Assembly (NCBI GenBank): GCA_041170585.1
Contig: JBEDNN010000064.1
Span: forward strand, 1 to 23,799
Source: JBDLSY01 sp041170585
GTDB taxonomy: Bacteria; Pseudomonadota; Gammaproteobacteria; Burkholderiales; Burkholderiaceae_C
DNA length: 23,799 nucleotides
Direction of reading: 5' to 3'
The translations under genes were made by a program, and so were the position numbers. This document shows, one piece after another, positions 1 through 7,723 of this stretch (positions are counted from its first letter, which is position 1; each line of letters starts with the position of its first letter). A model generated the notes under the pieces. The model made no database searches, was not told where the DNA came from, and saw only the letters and a program-made list of their open reading frames with translations.

Positions 1-204
1 TTTGATAATGGTAGATTTTTATGTCAATACTTTATACTGAATGATTATATTTAATAATAAACAGTAATCAATTTACTCATTAATAACTAATAATTAATTT
101 ATCTTTAAGTTGTATTTGTACCACTACCAGTTAATACTAAGTTAATACTAAGTTAATACTTAAACTTAAATTAATATACTTAAACTAATTATGATTTACT
201 ATGT
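1..204. other. AT-rich region upstream of hpnC
   Basis: Gene-free, strongly AT-rich stretch before the squalene operon. The only clear structure is an 11-bp tandem repeat at 131-161. A TATACT at 33-38 could be a -10 element, but it has no convincing -35, and such hits are expected by chance in this base composition. No Shine-Dalgarno sequence precedes the hpnC start at 205. Confidence 0.5.
131..161. repeat. 11-bp tandem repeat, 2.8 copies
   Basis: The unit TTAATACTAAG occurs at 131-141 and 142-152, followed by a partial third copy to 161. It lies just upstream of the hpnC start. No function is evident. Confidence 0.8.
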
Positions 205-1086
205 ATGACCCACTCAGCTAATTTTCCTAAGCTTTCTTTAAACTCTGTAACACATTACGAAAATTTTCCTGTTGCATCGTTTCTATTGCCTAAACGCTGT
301 GTCCCTGCGGTACAAGCTTTGTATCGTTTTGCTCGTACTTCAGACGATATTGCTGATGAAGGAACTGCATCAATATCAGAACGTATTTTATTATTGCGTG
401 ATTTACTCAAACAATTAGAGTATCCATCAAATGCAACTACACCCTGTATTCAAAATTTAACTCCTTTTATTGCTAACGGAACACTGCCTATACGATATTT
501 ACGCGATTTACTCACTGCATTTATTCAAGATGTTGATCAAGATGGTGTGTATTTAAAAACACCTAATTTGCCGCGTCATCTTGATATAAACAGTTTGTTA
601 AACTACTGTACTTATTCAGCCAATCCAGTGGGGCGTTTAATGCTACATATTGTTGGCGCACCCTGTACACCCGAAAGCTTTACTGCCAGCGACCATATTT
701 GTACTGGTTTACAATTAATTAATTTTTGGCAAGATGTTGTAAAAGACCAAAATGCCAATATTCCCAGAACCTATATTCCACAAGATATTTTTTTACGTTA
801 TGGTAGCCCCAGCTTAACCAAACACTCTGCTGCTTATGCTGCAATGATGCACGAGTTATGTGAAGATACACGCTGTCGTATGCGGCAAGGTTTTGTTTTA
901 TTGCCTTTATTAAAAGGACGTTTTAAAGCTGAAATTACCGCCATAATAGCCGGTGGGTGGCTAATTTTAAATAAACTGTCTGCGTGTAATTATGATGTAA
1001 TTCAACACCGTCCCACTTTAACTAAGCGGGATTTACCCGCAGGGTTAAAATTAATTTGGCAGTTATATCAAGGTAGTTTAAAATAA
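205..1086 (+). CDS. hpnC: Squalene synthase HpnC (hydroxysqualene synthase)
   Basis: Trans-isoprenyl diphosphate synthase of the squalene/phytoene family, 293 aa. In the bacterial three-enzyme route HpnC converts presqualene diphosphate, made by HpnD, to hydroxysqualene. Seen: the HpnC-type N-terminus with YENFPVASFLLPKR (about 18-31), first Asp-rich motif DDIADE at 47-52 inside RFARTSDDIADE, the YCTYSANPVGRL stretch at 134-145, and second Asp motif QLINFWQDVVKD at 170-181. Length is normal for the family. The ATG at 205 is preferred because the ATGs at 191 and 201 are out of frame and stop quickly; there is no Shine-Dalgarno. First gene of hpnC-hpnD-hpnE, with only 4 nt before hpnD. The squalene-hopene cyclase gene that would use the product is not in the window. 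Confidence 0.93.
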   Translation: MTHSANFPKLSLNSVTHYENFPVASFLLPKRCVPAVQALYRFARTSDDIADEGTASISERILLLRDLLKQLEYPSNATTPCIQNLTPFIANGTLPIRYLRDLLTAFIQDVDQDGVYLKTPNLPRHLDINSLLNYCTYSANPVGRLMLHIVGAPCTPESFTASDHICTGLQLINFWQDVVKDQNANIPRTYIPQDIFLRYGSPSLTKHSAAYAAMMHELCEDTRCRMRQGFVLLPLLKGRFKAEITAIIAGGWLILNKLSACNYDVIQHRPTLTKRDLPAGLKLIWQLYQGSLK

Positions 1087-1090
1087 TACT

Positions 1091-2008
1091 ATGAATCCAA
1101 ACGCCTATTGTCGTCAACAAGCTGCCCAATCGGGTTCAAGCTTTTACTATAGTTTTTTATTTTTACCTGTCGCACAACGCGAAGCCATTATGGCGTTGTA
1201 CGCTTTTTGTCGGACTGTTGATGATGTCGTTGATACAGTCAGTGATATAACAATAGCCAGTAAAAAATTACACTGGTGGCGTGCAGAAATTGAACGTATG
1301 TTCGCTGCTGACCCAGCTAATCCAGCAACTCATCCTATTTGTCTTGCACTACACGCACCAGCAATACATTACGGCTTGAAACCCCAAGAATTTTATGCCG
1401 TGATAGCAGGTATGGAAATGGATTTACAACAACAATTTTATAACGACGATGAAACACTAAGTATTTATTGTTGGCGAGTCGCCAGCGTGGTTGGAATGAT
1501 GTCGGCTCGTATCTTTAGTGGCGATATTAAATTAGACTGTAATAGTTATGCAACATATATGGGACAAGCGTTGCAACGCATTAATATTATTCGTGATGTA
1601 GGTGAAGACGCATTGTTAGGTAGAGTCTATTTACCCGCTGATTTATTAGACAAGCACGGTTTAAAGCCTGCTGATGTGCTGTCCCGTCAAGCCAGTCCAG
1701 CAATGACCGCCGTATTACAACTGATGGCAATACAAGCATGGCAATATTTAACATACGCACTTAATGCTTTAGAAAGTTTACCTAAATCACAAATTAAAGC
1801 ACAACGATCTAGTCTGATTATGGCACGTGTTTATGCAGCTTTATTGCTTGAAATAGAACGTAGTCAATTTTTAGTATTAAAACAACGTATTAGCTTAACA
1901 CCCATTAAAAAATTATGGCTGGCTTGGCTTACTTGGGTAGCGCCACACTCTGCCTTCAAAACTTTACGTACTTTAACTTTAGCTAAGACTCAAGCAGATA
2001 ATGCGTAA
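1091..2008 (+). CDS. hpnD: Presqualene diphosphate synthase HpnD
   Basis: Squalene/phytoene synthase family enzyme, 305 aa. By family knowledge it joins two farnesyl diphosphates into presqualene diphosphate. Seen: the typical N-terminal AAQSGSSFYYSFLFLP (11-26), ALYAFCRTVDDVVD with the first Asp motif at 44-48, YCWRVASVVG (126-135), and the second Asp motif INIIRDVGEDALLGRVYLP at 164-182. The Asp motifs bind the Mg-diphosphate of the substrate. Its last 8 nt overlap the start of hpnE, which suggests translational coupling. Together with hpnC the paralogues give the standard pair; HpnD is distinguished by the DVGED and GRVYLP signature. Confidence 0.94.
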   Translation: MNPNAYCRQQAAQSGSSFYYSFLFLPVAQREAIMALYAFCRTVDDVVDTVSDITIASKKLHWWRAEIERMFAADPANPATHPICLALHAPAIHYGLKPQEFYAVIAGMEMDLQQQFYNDDETLSIYCWRVASVVGMMSARIFSGDIKLDCNSYATYMGQALQRINIIRDVGEDALLGRVYLPADLLDKHGLKPADVLSRQASPAMTAVLQLMAIQAWQYLTYALNALESLPKSQIKAQRSSLIMARVYAALLLEIERSQFLVLKQRISLTPIKKLWLAWLTWVAPHSAFKTLRTLTLAKTQADNA

Positions 2009-3440
2009 AATTGCAGTCATTGGTGCGGGCTGGGCGGGTTTAACTGCTGGCTTAAATTTACAAGCACGAGGGTATCATATAACACTGTATGAACGTAGTC
2101 CAAAATTATTAGGTATTGGTGGACGAGCCAGTACTGCTTACCGTGCTGGCGATAAAGCACCTTTTGCAATTGATAACGGACAACATGTTCTTTTAACAGC
2201 TTATAGCGAAACTTTGGCACTTTTAAAAGCAGTTAATCTTGATGTAGATACCGCTTTTTTACGTTTGCCAGCAAACTGGTATATGCCTGATTTACTACAT
2301 ATTAAGTTACCTAGTTGGGGCGATGCTGTTAGCCCAAACCACCTATGGGCAACAGGTTTTCTAAAGCAAATTCCTTTGCTTATAGCCATGCTTAATGCTA
2401 GTATTAATAACAATCAACCCACCTTAATAGAGCAGTATTTACGGCTAAAAGCAGCGATTCGCTTATTGATTGACTCGCCTAAACTACAAGAAACGGTTCA
2501 ACAATGGCTTATACGGCTTAATTTTCCTGCACCGTTTAATACGGCTTTATGGCAACCATTGTGTTATGCTACGCTAAACACACCGCCCAATATTGCTAGT
2601 GCCTTTATATTTAAACAGGTCATTAAAGACGGCTTATTAGCAGGCAGTTATCAAGCCGCTATGTTAGTTCCACGTGATGATTTAGGTGCAATACTGCCTG
2701 ATTTGGCACTGAAAAAATTGTCTAACAAAGGTGCAATTTTACAACTGGGTACTGCCGTTGAATCAATGACTATTAATAACGACAATGATAAATTGTCTAT
2801 TTACACCCGTGGTAGTAGTGTCCAATTTGATGGCGTTGTATGTGCAACTACAGCTAAAGATGCTGTTCGGTTATTGCCTAGACACTGTATTAGTGACGCT
2901 TTAAATCAAGCAGCTGTACAAGCAACTGAACCCATTACTACGATTCATCTTAAATTAAATGTTGCTCATCATAATACTCAACACCTATTGACATCTGCCG
3001 TACTCATTATGCCAGATGCTGACCGATTGGATGCTAAAGTCAGTAGCATTCAAAATGCTGTTATATTAGACCGTAGTTATTTAGTAGCAGAACATTTAGG
3101 CTGGCTTACACTCGTTTTATCTTCTAGTCACATGGCTATTAAACAGTCTAAATCTGACTTGGTGAATGCTGCAATAAATAGGCTTATACAGGTATTTCCT
3201 TGTTTAAGTCAAGCCACTGTTGTAGATAGCGTAGTGATTCATGCAAAACAAGCTACATTTAGTTGCACAACTACACTAGTACGCCCGAGTACTCAAACAG
3301 CACACCCTACTATAGTATTGGCAGGCGACTACATTTATAATGCAAATGCCCTTTATCCTGCTACATTAGAAGGGGCAGTGCGTAATGGTCATTTGGCCGC
3401 AAACCATTTACATACTATTTTTAATTTTTTACGTACATAA
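2001..3440 (+). CDS. hpnE: Hydroxysqualene dehydroxylase HpnE (FAD-dependent)
   Basis: FAD-dependent amine-oxidase/phytoene-desaturase-type flavoprotein, 479 aa. By family knowledge it reduces hydroxysqualene to squalene, completing the HpnD-HpnC-HpnE route. Seen: an N-terminal Rossmann dinucleotide site with GAGWAGL at 8-14, an acidic residue closing the second strand (LYERS, 29-33), a GGRAST segment at 40-45, and a C-terminal FAD-binding LAGDYI plus LYPATLEGAVRNG (about 440-463). The start overlaps hpnD by 8 nt. Somewhat longer than many HpnE proteins. The stop codon lies inside a hexanucleotide AT repeat, so the very C-terminus (FNFLRT) may drift between relatives. Confidence 0.93.
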   Translation: MRKIAVIGAGWAGLTAGLNLQARGYHITLYERSPKLLGIGGRASTAYRAGDKAPFAIDNGQHVLLTAYSETLALLKAVNLDVDTAFLRLPANWYMPDLLHIKLPSWGDAVSPNHLWATGFLKQIPLLIAMLNASINNNQPTLIEQYLRLKAAIRLLIDSPKLQETVQQWLIRLNFPAPFNTALWQPLCYATLNTPPNIASAFIFKQVIKDGLLAGSYQAAMLVPRDDLGAILPDLALKKLSNKGAILQLGTAVESMTINNDNDKLSIYTRGSSVQFDGVVCATTAKDAVRLLPRHCISDALNQAAVQATEPITTIHLKLNVAHHNTQHLLTSAVLIMPDADRLDAKVSSIQNAVILDRSYLVAEHLGWLTLVLSSSHMAIKQSKSDLVNAAINRLIQVFPCLSQATVVDSVVIHAKQATFSCTTTLVRPSTQTAHPTIVLAGDYIYNANALYPATLEGAVRNGHLAANHLHTIFNFLRT

Positions 3441-3466
3441 ATATAAATATAAATATAAATATAAAT
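3437..3466. repeat. ATAAAT hexanucleotide repeat, 5 copies
   Basis: Five exact copies of ATAAAT; the first contains the TAA stop of hpnE (3438-3440). It is followed by less regular ATATAT/AAATATATGT sequence to about 3520. Confidence 0.85.
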
Positions 3467-3558
3467 GTATACAAATATATATACAAATAAAAATATATAT
3501 AAATATATGTAAATATATGTGAATAAAAAACATGCTTACTAGTTTATAGGCTAATTTT

Positions 3559-3587
3559 TTATAAGCAAATTTATTTTATGATACAAT
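3559..3587 (+). promoter_or_regulatory. Candidate extended -10 promoter for rhlE leader
   Basis: TACAAT at 3582-3587 is preceded by TG at 3579-3580, an extended -10 arrangement, with a weak TTATAA at 3559-3564 exactly 17 bp upstream. Transcription would begin near 3594 and give a leader of roughly 350 nt. The AT richness makes chance matches common, so this is only a candidate. Confidence 0.3.
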
Positions 3588-3673
3588 AACGAAGTACATA
3601 AATTATTTTATGTTTCATCCCCACTAGCACACCGCGTTTTTTACTACCGTAAATTTAACGCTTCTTAACAGCT

Positions 3674-3691
3674 AATGGCGATGTCGCCGTT
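3674..3691 (+). other. Hairpin 1 in rhlE leader
   Basis: The arms AATGGCGA (3674-3681) and TCGCCGTT (3684-3691) pair with one G-T wobble, giving a compact GC-rich stem in an AT-rich setting. It has no T-run after it, so it is not a terminator. Confidence 0.5.
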
Positions 3692-3850
3692 GAGCCTGTG
3701 ATTCTAAACCAAAAATATAGCTATTACTTACATTAATCGCAATAATATATTAACTGTTATATTACTTATTATGACGTTTAATATATTAATTATATTAATA
3801 TATGTTGTGATTAAAAGCTAGTCATTGGTTTAAACACCTTCAACATTATT

Positions 3851-3874
3851 ATGTCGTTGCTTTAGCTACGACGT
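3851..3874 (+). other. Hairpin 2 in rhlE leader
   Basis: The outer stem GTCGT/ACGAC is followed by one T-T mismatch, then GC/GC closing a TTTA loop. The stem can be extended by two more pairs at the base. No U-run follows. Confidence 0.5.
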
Positions 3875-3914
3875 GTGTTTTGCGTTGACTGTATTCACTT
3901 TGAGTGCAGCACGA

Positions 3915-3936
3915 TTTTAGTCATCTATGACTAGAA
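3915..3936 (+). promoter_or_regulatory. Hairpin 3 just upstream of the rhlE start
   Basis: TAGTCAT (3918-3924) and ATGACTA (3927-3933) form a near-perfect palindrome, extendable to TTT/AAA across a wobble. It ends 10 nt before the rhlE ATG, so it would overlap the ribosome-binding region. It could equally be a protein operator. Confidence 0.4.
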
Positions 3937-3946
3937 AGTATAAAAT

Positions 3947-5566
3947 ATGTTATTTGCCGATTTAAACTTACATCCAAAATTACTTGAAGCAATCCTCCAA
4001 GCGGGCTATACCGAAGCAACAACCGTTCAAGCTCAATCTATTCCGTTGGGATTAGCGGGTAATGATTTAATGGTTTCAGCCGCTACAGGTAGTGGTAAAA
4101 CAGCTGCCTTTTTACTGCCTGCTTTACAAAAGATGTTGCTTGTACAAGAAAGTAACCCAGAATTATATGTAGCTTCTGTTACTCAAAATGAACGTACTGC
4201 TCGCCCTGTTCGCGGTGCTTTTGGTCGCGGTGCGGGTGCAGTTAATCCAAACCGTCCACAAGCCAGTGTTTTAGTATTGTGCCCCACCCGCGAATTAGCT
4301 CAACAAGTTGCCGATGCTGCTGTCAAATATGGCCGCGCTATTGTCGGTTTTAAAGTCGCAACTGTTGTCGGTGGTGTCCCTTATGGTGCGCAGTTGGCAC
4401 AATTGAAATCTCGTCCAAATATAATTGTGGCGACACCGGGCCGCTTAATTGACCATATACAAAGTAAAAGTGTCGATTTAAGTAACGTTTCTACATTGGT
4501 ACTTGATGAAGCTGACCGTATGTTAGACATGGGCTTTATTGAAGACATTGAACATATTGCTTCAAATTTAACCAAAGACCGTCAAACCGTTTTATTTTCA
4601 GCGACATTTGCTGGCAATGTGGGTGGATTGGCACAAAAACTGACCCGTGACCCTAAGCGAATCGATGTGGCTAGTCATACCGATAAACACGATAATATTA
4701 CCCAAGTATTGCATTGGGCAGACAGTGCACAACACAAATATGATTTGTTAGACAGTATATTGTGCCGTGTTGAAGTAGATCAAGCGGTAGTATTTACCAG
4801 CACGCAACGCGATGCCGATTGGTTAGCAGACAAACTGTATGATGCAGGACATGGTGCAGCAGCTTTGCATGGTGGTATGCCACAGGGACGCCGTACACGG
4901 GTACTAAACGGTTTACGTAAAGGTGATTTACGTATTTTGATTGCAACTGATGTTGCTGCTCGTGGTATTGATGTACCAACGATTAGCCATGTGATTAATT
5001 TTGGTTTACCGATGACTGCTGAAGATTATGTACACCGTATTGGCCGTACAGGCCGTGCAGGAAAAACAGGCACTGCTTTGACTTTAGCGGTTGCTGATGA
5101 AGCCCATAAAATTCGTGCTATTCAACGCTTTACTACACAATCTATTCCTGTTGATGTCATTGCAGGTTTTGAGCCTAAAAAACCAGCGCCAAGTTTAGAC
5201 CGTCCAGGTGGAGGACGTGGTGGTAAAACTGGCTTTGAAAGCCGTTCAGGACGCGGTGGTAATCAACGTGATGGCCGTAAATATGGTGCACAACACAATG
5301 AGCGCGCACCTTCTACTGGATTTGGTAATGGTGGTACGGGGCGTGGATTTTCTGCTGACCGTAATAGTTCAAGCGGGGCAAATTTTGAGCAACGCACGCC
5401 TCGGGGGTATACTGAATTCAAGAACACTGCGCCAACAAATCGCTTTCAAACCGCAGGCAGTTTTGCACCGGCTGCGCGTCAAAATACAGGATTTGGTGGT
5501 TCTTCTACCAAAGATAGCGGACGCGATGGTTTAGATGGCCGTTCAAAACGGTTTGCAAAACGTTAA
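3947..5566 (+). CDS. rhlE: DEAD-box ATP-dependent RNA helicase, RhlE type
   Basis: ATP-dependent RNA helicase, 539 aa; the family acts in ribosome assembly and RNA decay. Motifs in order: Q motif with VQAQSIP (27-33), Walker A AATGSGKT (45-52), PTRELA (113-118), TPGR (163-166), DEAD (187-190), SAT (218-220), TDVAARGID (334-342) and HRIGRTGRAG (363-372). The start MLFADLNL fits the family's MSFADLGL-type N-terminus. Two unusual parts: an insert of about 40 residues (66-106, containing GAFGRGAGA) between Walker A and motif Ia, and a long Gly/Arg/Asn-rich RGG-type tail from about 415 to 539, typical of RNA-binding tails. No Shine-Dalgarno is visible. The gene stands alone with a long structured leader before it and a strong terminator after it. 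Confidence 0.93.
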   Translation: MLFADLNLHPKLLEAILQAGYTEATTVQAQSIPLGLAGNDLMVSAATGSGKTAAFLLPALQKMLLVQESNPELYVASVTQNERTARPVRGAFGRGAGAVNPNRPQASVLVLCPTRELAQQVADAAVKYGRAIVGFKVATVVGGVPYGAQLAQLKSRPNIIVATPGRLIDHIQSKSVDLSNVSTLVLDEADRMLDMGFIEDIEHIASNLTKDRQTVLFSATFAGNVGGLAQKLTRDPKRIDVASHTDKHDNITQVLHWADSAQHKYDLLDSILCRVEVDQAVVFTSTQRDADWLADKLYDAGHGAAALHGGMPQGRRTRVLNGLRKGDLRILIATDVAARGIDVPTISHVINFGLPMTAEDYVHRIGRTGRAGKTGTALTLAVADEAHKIRAIQRFTTQSIPVDVIAGFEPKKPAPSLDRPGGGRGGKTGFESRSGRGGNQRDGRKYGAQHNERAPSTGFGNGGTGRGFSADRNSSSGANFEQRTPRGYTEFKNTAPTNRFQTAGSFAPAARQNTGFGGSSTKDSGRDGLDGRSKRFAKR

Positions 5567-5620
5567 TTATGATACCAGTTATTATTAACTAACTTTAATT
5601 AACTGGCTATAGATACGAAT

Positions 5621-5655
5621 AAAAGGCGGTATTGATTAAATCAGTACCGCCTTTT
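5621..5655. terminator. Bidirectional intrinsic terminator
   Basis: AAAAGGCGGTA (5621-5631) pairs perfectly with TACCGCCTTTT (5645-5655). The stem continues inward through a wobble and TGAT/ATCA to a 3-nt loop. The A-run on one side and T-run on the other let it work on both strands. It sits between the convergent genes rhlE and the NlpC/P60 gene and is the only classic terminator I see in the window. Confidence 0.93.
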
Positions 5656-5685
5656 ATGGTTTATGTTTATGCTTTATGATTATGT

Positions 5686-5807
5686 TTTAGTATTTACAAT
5701 TTAGTATTTACAATTTATTGTTTTTATATTTATTATTTGTAGTTTATTATTTATATTTAATAACGTATTAAATACAACAGTATTAAATACAACAGTATTA
5801 AATAAAC
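5686..5807. repeat. Two AT-rich direct repeats downstream of the terminator
   Basis: TTTAGTATTTACAA occurs twice in tandem (5686-5699, 5700-5713). GTATTAAATACAACA occurs at 5765-5779 and 5780-5794 with a partial third copy to 5807. The core GTATTAAATAC is itself a palindrome. No gene is present here. Confidence 0.8.
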
Positions 5808-5838
5808 TTTAAGAGACATCACACAACAGCGTTGTGGA

Positions 5839-6669
5839 TTATTTTGTTAAGTGTGTAATACGCTTACCCCATTCAAAGCGTTGTTTCCAATAAGAATTGG
5901 TTAATTTTTCTACACGAACCCGTCCACCTGTTGAGGGCGAGTGTACGAACTCACCACCACCAATATAAATACCCACGTGTGAATTAATACGTTGCATAGT
6001 ATTAAAAAATACTAAATCACCCGGTTCTAAATCACTTTTACCCACTTGAAATCCAAGTTTACCCATATCACTGGCACGACGCGGCAAAATTATGCCTAAA
6101 GTTTGTGCAAATACTAATTTAACAAACCCACTACAGTCTAAACCTTGTTCAGCTGTGTTACCACCGTAACGATAAGGTACACCTAATAATCCTAAAGCAT
6201 TGCCAATGAGCGATTGCGTAGCCTGAAACACGCTATTTGTAACTTTACTAGCAGTATTAAAAGTAGATTTTGATGTATGGGTAATTTTTTCAAAAAATGT
6301 ATCAAGATTTTTATTGTCCAGTACTTCTGCCTCATCAACACGATTGGCATCTAAATCAAATTGATTGATGGCATCATTGCTAGAGGCAAGATTATTGGCG
6401 TTATCAATATTTATATTAGCATTTATATTAGAATTAATACTATCGTTTTTATCTACTTTATTTAAAAAAGCTTCGTTATTAGTAAAATAGCTATAAGCTG
6501 TTTGTGCCTGAACTGTATGATTATTTAAATTAATTAATATAAATATTATTAGTCCTGTCGTTATTTTTATAGTTGTTTTTGTAGTTATTTTTTGAGTTAT
6601 ATTGACGAAAACGTGTTGATTAGCTGCTTTTGATGAGTGGTTGTTTAAAGATGTTTTAAAGCATGTCAT
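5839..6669 (-). CDS. Secreted NlpC/P60-family cysteine peptidase
   Basis: Likely peptidoglycan endopeptidase, 276 aa. The catalytic domain (about 155-272) shows the family triad: C179 in GLDCSGF, H231 in NSHVGIYIG and H243 in FVHSPS, plus LLGVPYRYGG (161-170) and LEPGDLVFF (214-222). The N-terminus has a basic stretch, a hydrophobic run at 39-48 and a possible signal-peptidase site after VQA (53-55), so export is likely, though the n-region is unusually long. Residues 74-98 form an Asn-rich linker. The start is well supported: AAAGGAG lies 5 nt before the ATG and overlaps the stop of pyrF, implying a pyrF-nlpC transcript. Closest in style to betaproteobacterial Spr/NlpC-like enzymes; substrate bond not determinable. 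Confidence 0.88.
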   Translation of the reverse strand: MTCFKTSLNNHSSKAANQHVFVNITQKITTKTTIKITTGLIIFILINLNNHTVQAQTAYSYFTNNEAFLNKVDKNDSINSNINANINIDNANNLASSNDAINQFDLDANRVDEAEVLDNKNLDTFFEKITHTSKSTFNTASKVTNSVFQATQSLIGNALGLLGVPYRYGGNTAEQGLDCSGFVKLVFAQTLGIILPRRASDMGKLGFQVGKSDLEPGDLVFFNTMQRINSHVGIYIGGGEFVHSPSTGGRVRVEKLTNSYWKQRFEWGKRITHLTK

Positions 6670-6674
6670 AATAG

Positions 6675-6681
6675 CTCCTTT
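6675..6681 (-). promoter_or_regulatory. Strong Shine-Dalgarno of the NlpC/P60 gene
   Basis: On the minus strand AAAGGAG lies 5 nt before the ATG at 6669 and overlaps the TAA stop of pyrF (6680-6682). It is the best ribosome-binding site in the window and fixes this start. Confidence 0.85.
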
Positions 6682-7546
6682 AAAGAGTGAGTCTGTGTTG
6701 GGCTTGACGAATTAAATCGCGTGTTTGTTTAGCAACACTTGCAGCAACGTGTGCAAAGTCTAATCCACTACTGGCATATAGAATGGCACGGCTGGAGTTA
6801 ATCATCATGCCATAATTTAATGGGTTTTTTTCGACACTACCTGCATTGATTGTAGCCTGTATATCGCCACCTTGAGCACCGATTCCTGGTACTAACAAGG
6901 GCATTTTACCTATAATTTGACGCACACGAGCCAATTCAGCTGGGAAAGTTGCCCCAACGACCAAAGATAGTTGTTGATTTTTATTCCATTTTGTAACAAT
7001 AAGGTGAGCAATATATTCATACAACCGTTCATTGGTATTTAAGGCAAGCGATTGAAAGTCATTGCCACCTTGATTGCTGGTACGGCATAAAATAATAACG
7101 CCTTTATTTTTATACGCTAAGTAAGGTTCAACACTGTCAAATCCCATATAAGGATTGATAGTTACTGCATCGGCTTGATAGCGTTCAAAAGATTCAACGG
7201 CATATTGCTTGGCAGTATCACCAATATCGCCACGTTTACTGTCTAAAATCAGTAAGTGTTGTGGATAATAAGTACGAATATAGCTACATAAATCTTCTAA
7301 TTGAGATTCAGCACTTTGAGCTGAAAAATAAGCAATTTGTGGTTTGAAAGCACAGGCATAAGGTGCGGTTGAATCAACAATTGATTTGCAAAATTCATAG
7401 ACTTTATTTGGTTTGTCTGCTAAATGTACGGGATAACGCTTTACATCTGGGTCAAGCCCAACACAAAGCATAGAATCTTGTACTGTCCAAGCTGTATGGA
7501 GTTTTTGCAAGTAAGTAGGGGGTATATAAGTAATAGGCGTAGTCAC
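6680..7546 (-). CDS. pyrF: Orotidine 5'-phosphate decarboxylase, type 2
   Basis: Decarboxylates OMP to UMP, the last step of de novo pyrimidine synthesis; cytosolic. 288 aa, longer than the E. coli type-1 enzyme and matching the type-2 subfamily known from Burkholderiales, actinobacteria and myxobacteria. Seen: CVGLDPD (28-34), catalytic LILDSKRGDIGDTAKQYA (99-116, lysine K104), VTINPYMGFDSVEPYL (128-143) and the phosphate-binding VPGIGAQGG (219-227). The start codon is GTG; no in-frame ATG lies before it, and the next Met (residue 26) would cut into the conserved SMLCVGLDPD. Divergent from dgkA and followed directly by the NlpC/P60 gene. Confidence 0.93.
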   Translation of the reverse strand: MTTPITYIPPTYLQKLHTAWTVQDSMLCVGLDPDVKRYPVHLADKPNKVYEFCKSIVDSTAPYACAFKPQIAYFSAQSAESQLEDLCSYIRTYYPQHLLILDSKRGDIGDTAKQYAVESFERYQADAVTINPYMGFDSVEPYLAYKNKGVIILCRTSNQGGNDFQSLALNTNERLYEYIAHLIVTKWNKNQQLSLVVGATFPAELARVRQIIGKMPLLVPGIGAQGGDIQATINAGSVEKNPLNYGMMINSSRAILYASSGLDFAHVAASVAKQTRDLIRQAQHRLTL

Positions 7547-7723
7547 AAGATGGTTTAATGTTATGAGTAGTAAATTGATGAAGTAATAAAGTAATATATA
7601 TTTATAAACATCAATAAATATTAATAAATATTAATAAATATTAATAAATATCAATAAATTTTATTAAAATAGATAAGTAATATAATAATATTAACATAAT
7701 ATATTAATTCTAAATTCTATTTA
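7547..7723. repeat. pyrF/dgkA divergent region with 10-bp tandem repeat
   Basis: The core 7611-7660 is five tandem copies of a 10-bp unit: three exact TTAATAAATA flanked by TCAATAAATA and TCAATAAATT. The rest is AT-only. Promoters for both genes must lie here, but in this composition I cannot pick them reliably. Confidence 0.85.

Larger units (their letters stand above)
3441..3946. other. 506-nt gene-free region between hpnE and rhlE
   Basis: The first part (to about 3530) is AT-only repeat. From about 3600 the sequence becomes visibly less AT-rich and holds three hairpins, listed separately. Only tiny reading frames occur (for example 3675-3701, eight codons), none convincing. I read the region from about 3590 to 3946 as a structured 5' leader of rhlE or a small RNA. 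It matches no RNA family I can recognise. Confidence 0.5.

Noticed and set aside
3675..3701. Eight-codon reading frame in the rhlE leader as a regulatory leader peptide
   Set aside because: No Shine-Dalgarno, no telling codon run, and its start lies inside hairpin 1; several equally short frames exist nearby.
5208..5534. 108-aa frame overlapping the 3' end of rhlE
   Set aside because: A frame-shifted reading of the Gly/Arg-rich tail; the RGG tail in the rhlE frame is the expected product.
7611..7660. CRISPR-like array
   Set aside because: The repeats are directly abutting with no unique spacers, and no cas genes are present; the same holds for the other arrays.
7681..7686. TATAAT upstream of dgkA as a -10 element
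   Set aside because: No acceptable -35 at 16-18 bp, and exact TATAAT is expected often in DNA this AT-rich.
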